Of a DNA stretch of 64,000 nucleotides, positions 60,496 through 64,000 are shown one piece after another; the first letter of the stretch is position 1; each line of letters begins with the position of its first letter. A program made the position numbers and the translations under genes. The notes beneath the pieces were generated by a model. The model saw nothing but the letters and a program-made list of their open reading frames with translations, had not been told where the DNA came from and did not search any database. Source of the stretch: Miltoncostaea sp036826475 (GTDB lineage Bacteria > Actinomycetota > Thermoleophilia > Miltoncostaeales > Miltoncostaeaceae); NCBI GenBank assembly GCA_036826475.1, contig DAISWG010000007.1, positions 1 through 64,000 of the forward strand, given 5' to 3'.

Positions 60496-62264
60496 CAGAA
60501 GGGCCTCCCCGACAGCTGGGTGGCGACGGGCCCGAGGGCGAGCGCCGGGATGAAGTTGAGGGCGGCGACGAGCACGATCACGAAGATCAGCGTCACCACG
60601 AAGGTGGGCGTCGTGGTCCGCAGCGTCCCGGCGCTGAACGGCGCCACGGGCCGGCGCACCAGGGCGCCCGCCAGGCCCAGCACGGCGAGGATCGAGACGA
60701 ACCGGCCGAGCCCCATCGCGACGCCGCCGAGGGTGGCCGCCAGGTCCGTCGCGCCGTAGCCGGCGAACGCGCTGCCGTTGTTGTTCCACTGGGAGGCGTA
60801 GGCGTAGAACGCCTCGGCGAAGCCCTGCGGCCCGGTGTTGGACATCGACGCCGTCCCGGCGCTGGTGGTCACCGCCACGGCCAGCATCACCAGCAGCCCG
60901 ATCGGCATGACCAGCACCCCGATCATCGTGAGCTTGATCTCGCGGGCGCCGATCTTCTTGCCGAGGTACTCGGGGGTGCGGCCCACCATGAGCCCGGCGA
61001 TGAAGACCGCGACGACGACGAACAGCAGCATCCCGTAGATCCCGGAGCCCACCCCGCCGGGGGCGACCTCCCCGATGGTCATCAGGGCCAGGGTCACGGC
61101 GCCGGCGCCGCCCGTGAGGGCGTCGTGGCCGCCGTTGACCGCGCCGGTGGAGGTGCCCGTGGTGACGGCCGCCCACAGCGCGGTCGGGCCGGGGCCGAAG
61201 CGAACCTCCTTGTCGGACATGTTGCCGCCCGGCTGGAAGCCGCCGGCGGACCCGTCGCCCGCCTGCAGCGCGACGCCGCTCGACTGGAGCACCTCCGAGC
61301 CGCGGTTCTCGAACGGCACCATCACCGCGATCGCCACGACCAGGATCGCCATCATCGCCGCGAAGATCGCCCAGCCCTGGCGGCGCGAGCCCACCATGAG
61401 CCCGAACGTGTAGGTGAGGGCGAACGCGATGACCAGCTCGGCCCACAGCTCCACGTAGTTGGACACCGGGTTCGGGTTCTCGGCGGGCGTCGCCGAGTTG
61501 CTGTTGAAGTAGCCGCCGCCGTTGGTGCCGGCCTGCTTGATCGCGATCTGCGACGCCACCGGGCCGCGGTAGAGGCTCTGGGTGAGGGGGGCGCCGTCCT
61601 CGCCGGCGGTGCCAAGGGTGTGCGCCTCGTAGGTCTGGTACGTGACCGGGTGGTCGAACGTCTGCATGACGCCCTGCGAGCCCAGCACGATGCCCACCAC
61701 GACGGCGAGGGGCACGAGCGCGTAGAGCGTGATGCGCACCAGGTCGGTCCAGAAGTTGCCGAGCATGTCGGTGCCGCGTCGCGCGAACCCGCGCACCACG
61801 GCGGCCATCACGGCGATCCCGACCGCCGCCGAGGCGAAGTTCTGCACCGCGAGGCCCGCCATCTGGCTGAGGTACGAGAGCGTCGACTCGCCCGCGTAGA
61901 ACTGCCAGTTCGTGTTGGTCACGAAGCTGATCGCCGTGTTGAAGGCGACGCTCCAGCTCATGCCGGGGTAGTCGGCGGGGTTGAGCGGCAGGTGCCCCTG
62001 CAGGCGCAGGATCGCGTAGAGCACGGCGAAGCTCGCGGCGCTGAACGCGATGACCGCCCCCGCGTAGGACTTCCAGCCCTGCTCCCGGTCGGGGTCGATG
62101 CGCAACAGGCGGTACGCGCCGCGCTCGACCGGCCCCAGCACCCGCGACACGCCGGGGATCGGCTTGCGCTCGATCACGCGGTACAGGTACGCGCCGAGCA
62201 GCGGGGTGCAGATCGCCACCGCCGCCAGGAGGAATACGATCTGGGCGACGTCGTTGCCCGTCAT
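60495..62264 (-). CDS. kdpA: Potassium-transporting ATPase subunit KdpA
   Basis: 589 residues with ten hydrophobic segments. Selectivity-filter-type sequences are visible: SFVTNTNWQFYAGES, KQAGTNGGGYFNSNSAT, TTGTSTGAVNG and AYASQWNNNGSAFAG. It forms the K+ channel-like pore of the Kdp complex. ATG overlaps the kdpF stop, and its stop overlaps the kdpC start. Confidence 0.97.
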   Translation of the reverse strand: MTGNDVAQIVFLLAAVAICTPLLGAYLYRVIERKPIPGVSRVLGPVERGAYRLLRIDPDREQGWKSYAGAVIAFSAASFAVLYAILRLQGHLPLNPADYPGMSWSVAFNTAISFVTNTNWQFYAGESTLSYLSQMAGLAVQNFASAAVGIAVMAAVVRGFARRGTDMLGNFWTDLVRITLYALVPLAVVVGIVLGSQGVMQTFDHPVTYQTYEAHTLGTAGEDGAPLTQSLYRGPVASQIAIKQAGTNGGGYFNSNSATPAENPNPVSNYVELWAELVIAFALTYTFGLMVGSRRQGWAIFAAMMAILVVAIAVMVPFENRGSEVLQSSGVALQAGDGSAGGFQPGGNMSDKEVRFGPGPTALWAAVTTGTSTGAVNGGHDALTGGAGAVTLALMTIGEVAPGGVGSGIYGMLLFVVVAVFIAGLMVGRTPEYLGKKIGAREIKLTMIGVLVMPIGLLVMLAVAVTTSAGTASMSNTGPQGFAEAFYAYASQWNNNGSAFAGYGATDLAATLGGVAMGLGRFVSILAVLGLAGALVRRPVAPFSAGTLRTTTPTFVVTLIFVIVLVAALNFIPALALGPVATQLSGRPF

Positions 62265-62353
62265 CAGAAGCGTTCGGCGCGGAAGAGCGCGTACAGCAGG
62301 TAGACGAGGACGGCGGTCGCGACGACGAGCGCGGCGATGTCGCCGACGCCCAT
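62264..62353 (-). CDS. kdpF: Potassium-transporting ATPase microprotein KdpF
   Basis: 29 residues: MGVGDIAALVVATAVLVYLL then YALFRAERF, the usual KdpF pattern with the terminal ERF. The single helix stabilises the Kdp complex. The ATG overlaps the stop of the preceding microprotein (TGATG), and its stop overlaps the kdpA ATG. Confidence 0.9.
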   Translation of the reverse strand: MGVGDIAALVVATAVLVYLLYALFRAERF

Positions 62354-62439
62354 CAGCGGACCTTCCCGATCAGCGGGATCGCGACGGCGAGGAGCGCGAA
62401 GAGGGCGGCGGCGATCGCGAGTGCGGCGAGATCTCCCAT
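62353..62439 (-). CDS. 28-residue membrane microprotein, first gene of kdp operon
   Basis: MGDLAALAIAAALFALLAVA then IPLIGKVR, a second KdpF-like single-helix peptide. It lies first in the operon and is coupled to kdpF (TGATG overlap). TAGCGT seven bases before its ATG suggests a leaderless start. Actinobacterial kdp operons often carry a similar small frame before kdpF; its role is unknown. Confidence 0.7.
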   Translation of the reverse strand: MGDLAALAIAAALFALLAVAIPLIGKVR

Positions 62440-62446
62440 GCCCCCG

Positions 62447-62452
62447 ACGCTA
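62447..62452 (-). promoter_or_regulatory. Leaderless -10 element of kdp operon (TAGCGT)
   Basis: TAGCGT on the minus strand (62452-62447) is followed by seven bases and ATG 62439. The -35 region overlaps the direct repeats listed next. Confidence 0.5.
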
Positions 62453-62469
62453 GGAGCCGCCGCGTCAAC

Positions 62470-62500
62470 CCGGCCTCAATGTCCTCCGGGCCGGCATCAA
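62470..62500 (-). promoter_or_regulatory. Direct repeats upstream of kdp promoter (candidate KdpE site)
   Basis: TTGATGCCGG and TTGAGGCCGG on the minus strand are 21 bp apart, with the second covering the -35 region. Tandem half-sites two helical turns apart are typical of OmpR-family regulators; KdpE is encoded 1 kb upstream. TTGACG repeats flank the pair (62511-62506 and 62468-62463). Confidence 0.45.
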
Positions 62501-62528
62501 GATGTCGTCAAGGCGCGGCGGGCGCCGC

Positions 62529-63512
62529 TCAGATCCACCGCCGGCGTTTGAAGACGAGGTAGAGCACGACCGACGAGAGCAGCATCAGGCCGAGGGCCAT
62601 CGGGTAGCCGGCCACCCAGTGCAGCTCGGGCATGTGGCGGAAGTTCATGCCGTAGATGGTCCCCACCAGCGAGGGCGCGAAGAGGATCGCCGCCCACGCG
62701 GAGATGCGCTTCACCTCCTCGTTCTGGCGGTTGGCGGCCTCGCTCAGCGCCCGCGTCTCGAGCGTGAGGTTGACGCTCAGGATGTTCTGGAGCAGCTCGC
62801 GGAAGCCGGCGACCTGCTCCTGGATCCGGAGGGAGTGGTCCTGCACGTCGCGCAGGTAGCGGAGCTCCTCGTCGTCGGGCCCCAGCCCCGCCATGAGCTC
62901 GTCGAGGATCCCGGGGAGCGGGGTCACGGCCCGCTGGAAGCCGATGACCTCCCGCATGAGCTCGTAGATCCGGCGGGAGGGGTTCCCGGCGGCCCGGAAC
63001 ACCTCGTCCTCGATCTCGTCGATGTCGTTCCCGATGCCGGCCCCGACGGGTGCGTAGTCGTCGACCACGCGGTCCACGATGGCGTGGAGGATCGCGATGG
63101 GCCCGCGGGCCAGGAGCTCGGGCCGGGCCTCCAGCTTGCGGCGCACCTCCCCCAGCGCCGCCGCCTGGCCGTGCCGGATCGTCACGACGAACGTCGGCCC
63201 GGCGAACACGTGCAGCTCGCCGAACTCGACGGTCTCGCTCTCGTCGACGTACCGGGCGGTGCGCAGCACCACGAACAGGGTGTCGCCGTAGCGCTCCAGC
63301 TTCGGCCGCTGGTGCGCGGTGACGGCGTCCTCCACGGCCAGGTGGTGCAGGCCGAACTGCTCCGCGATCTCCTGGAACTCCTCCGGCGAGGGCTGCGCCA
63401 GGCCGATCCACGCGACCCCGGCGCCGGCCCGGCAGTCGCGCGCGAGGGCGCCCAGGTCGTCGGCGGCCGCGACGGGACGGCCGTCGCGGTACACCGCCCG
63501 TCCCACGATCAC
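62529..63512 (-). CDS. corA: CorA-type magnesium/divalent cation channel
   Basis: 327 residues. A soluble N-terminal domain (about 1-260) leads to two C-terminal transmembrane helices with the GMN motif in YGMNFRHMPE. CorA channels carry Mg2+, Co2+ or Ni2+ as pentamers. GTG 63512 overlaps the stop of the KdpE gene (GTGA), so Mg2+ transport and the Kdp regulator share an mRNA. It ends 90 bases before the kdp operon's first ATG, leaving room for a separate kdp promoter. Confidence 0.92.
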   Translation of the reverse strand: MIVGRAVYRDGRPVAAADDLGALARDCRAGAGVAWIGLAQPSPEEFQEIAEQFGLHHLAVEDAVTAHQRPKLERYGDTLFVVLRTARYVDESETVEFGELHVFAGPTFVVTIRHGQAAALGEVRRKLEARPELLARGPIAILHAIVDRVVDDYAPVGAGIGNDIDEIEDEVFRAAGNPSRRIYELMREVIGFQRAVTPLPGILDELMAGLGPDDEELRYLRDVQDHSLRIQEQVAGFRELLQNILSVNLTLETRALSEAANRQNEEVKRISAWAAILFAPSLVGTIYGMNFRHMPELHWVAGYPMALGLMLLSSVVLYLVFKRRRWI

Positions 63513-64000
63513 GGCGCCGCCTCCAGGCGCAGGCGGTAGCCCACGCCCGTCTCGGTGACGAGGTGGCGGGGGCGGGCGGGGTCGTCCTCGAGCTTGCGGC
63601 GCAGGTTGGCCATGTAGACCCGAAGGTAGTGGGTCTCGTCGGCGTACCCCGGCCCCCATACCGCGCCGAGCAGGGCCCGGTGGGTCAGCACCCGCCCGGG
63701 GTGGCGCGACAGCTCGGCCAGCAGCCCATACTCGTGCGGGGTCAGGTGCACCGCCTCGCCCGCGCGGCGCACCTCGCGCAGGGCCAGGTCGACCTCGACG
63801 TCGCCGAACCGCACCGCCGGGGGGTCGCCCGCCGGGGCCGCCCCCCGGCGCAGCGCGGCCCGAAGGCGCGCCAGCAGCTCGCCGACGGCGTACGGCTTGG
63901 TGACGTAGTCGTCGGCCCCGGCGTCGAGCGCGGCGATCTTCTCCGTCTCCTCGTCGACCGCCGACACCACCACGATCGGCACCTGGGTCCACTCCCGCAG
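63509..64000 (-). CDS. kdpE: KdpE-like response regulator (5' end outside window)
   Basis: The visible 163 residues, open to the window edge, comprise the end of a receiver domain (VPIVVVSAVDEETEK, with the lysine in YVTKPYAVGELLARL) and an OmpR-type winged helix (about 75-160). WGPGYADETHYLRVYMANLR followed by RHLVTETGVGYRL is characteristic of KdpE. It presumably activates the kdp operon through the direct repeats at 62.5 kb. The N-terminus with the phosphorylated Asp and any adjacent kinase are outside the window. Confidence 0.9.
   Translation of the reverse strand: MREWTQVPIVVVSAVDEETEKIAALDAGADDYVTKPYAVGELLARLRAALRRGAAPAGDPPAVRFGDVEVDLALREVRRAGEAVHLTPHEYGLLAELSRHPGRVLTHRALLGAVWGPGYADETHYLRVYMANLRRKLEDDPARPRHLVTETGVGYRLRLEAAP

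Overview
The window is a chromosomal segment of very high G+C content with dense, often 4-base-overlapping (ATGA/GTGA) gene pairs and frequent GTG starts. The gene content (DevS/DevR-like two-component pair, arrays of universal stress proteins, DUF1918, TreT-type trehalose synthase, actinobacterial SelB/selC, two-domain copper oxidase) points to an actinomycete-grade bacterium. A deep-branching Actinomycetota such as Thermoleophilia is my best guess; this is inference, since no database search was possible. I see no phage, insertion sequence, CRISPR array or rRNA. There is one tRNA gene (selenocysteine) and one 10-N assembly gap.

Region 1 (1-27 kb) reads as a stress/dormancy island. It holds phosphoketolase, a GH65 phosphorylase, a GAF histidine kinase with a NarL-type regulator, CBS-DUF1918, a CtpE-like P-type ATPase, an Nramp-like transporter, five universal stress proteins, an APH-like/P-loop kinase, TreT, an ABC exporter, acetyl-CoA synthetase, pyruvate dehydrogenase E1a/E1b/E2, an acyl carrier protein, a phosphoribosyltransferase, a CBS-P-loop NTPase fusion, and a free-standing glutamyl-tRNA-reductase dimerisation-like domain. 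Several of these families are the classic members of the mycobacterial DosR (DevR) hypoxia regulon. Several promoters here carry a related inverted repeat, best form CTGCGGGcaaCCCGCAG, sometimes in pairs 22 bp apart.

Region 2 (27-33 kb) encodes exported redox proteins: a one-heme c-type beta-propeller protein, a two-domain multicopper oxidase and a plastocyanin-like protein. They are followed by an XRE-cupin regulator and TPR/CcmD-like membrane proteins. Region 3 (33-42 kb) mixes partner-switching signalling parts (RsbW-like ATPase, STAS protein, GAF-SpoIIE phosphatase), galactokinase with an internal 12-bp minisatellite, a Vps62-like membrane protein, OsmC, a flavoprotein and a 1-Cys peroxiredoxin. 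Region 4 (42-49 kb) has GlcG-like, Rrf2, FMN reductase, sulfite-oxidase-type enzyme, LacI regulator with its operator, an acetoacetate-decarboxylase-like protein, and selB overlapping selC. Region 5 (49-56 kb) has small membrane proteins, a UPF0104-type membrane protein, a 2H phosphoesterase, a cupin, a GNAT enzyme, a STAND-type regulator and a LysR-type HTH without an effector domain.

Region 6 (56-64 kb, all minus strand) is a potassium/magnesium block: KdpE (cut by the window end), CorA, two microproteins (one KdpF), KdpA, KdpC, KdpB in the unusual A-C-B order, a KdpD sensor part lacking the kinase, and a universal stress protein. Many genes have an nAnnnT hexamer 6-7 bases before the start codon, suggesting that leaderless transcription is common.
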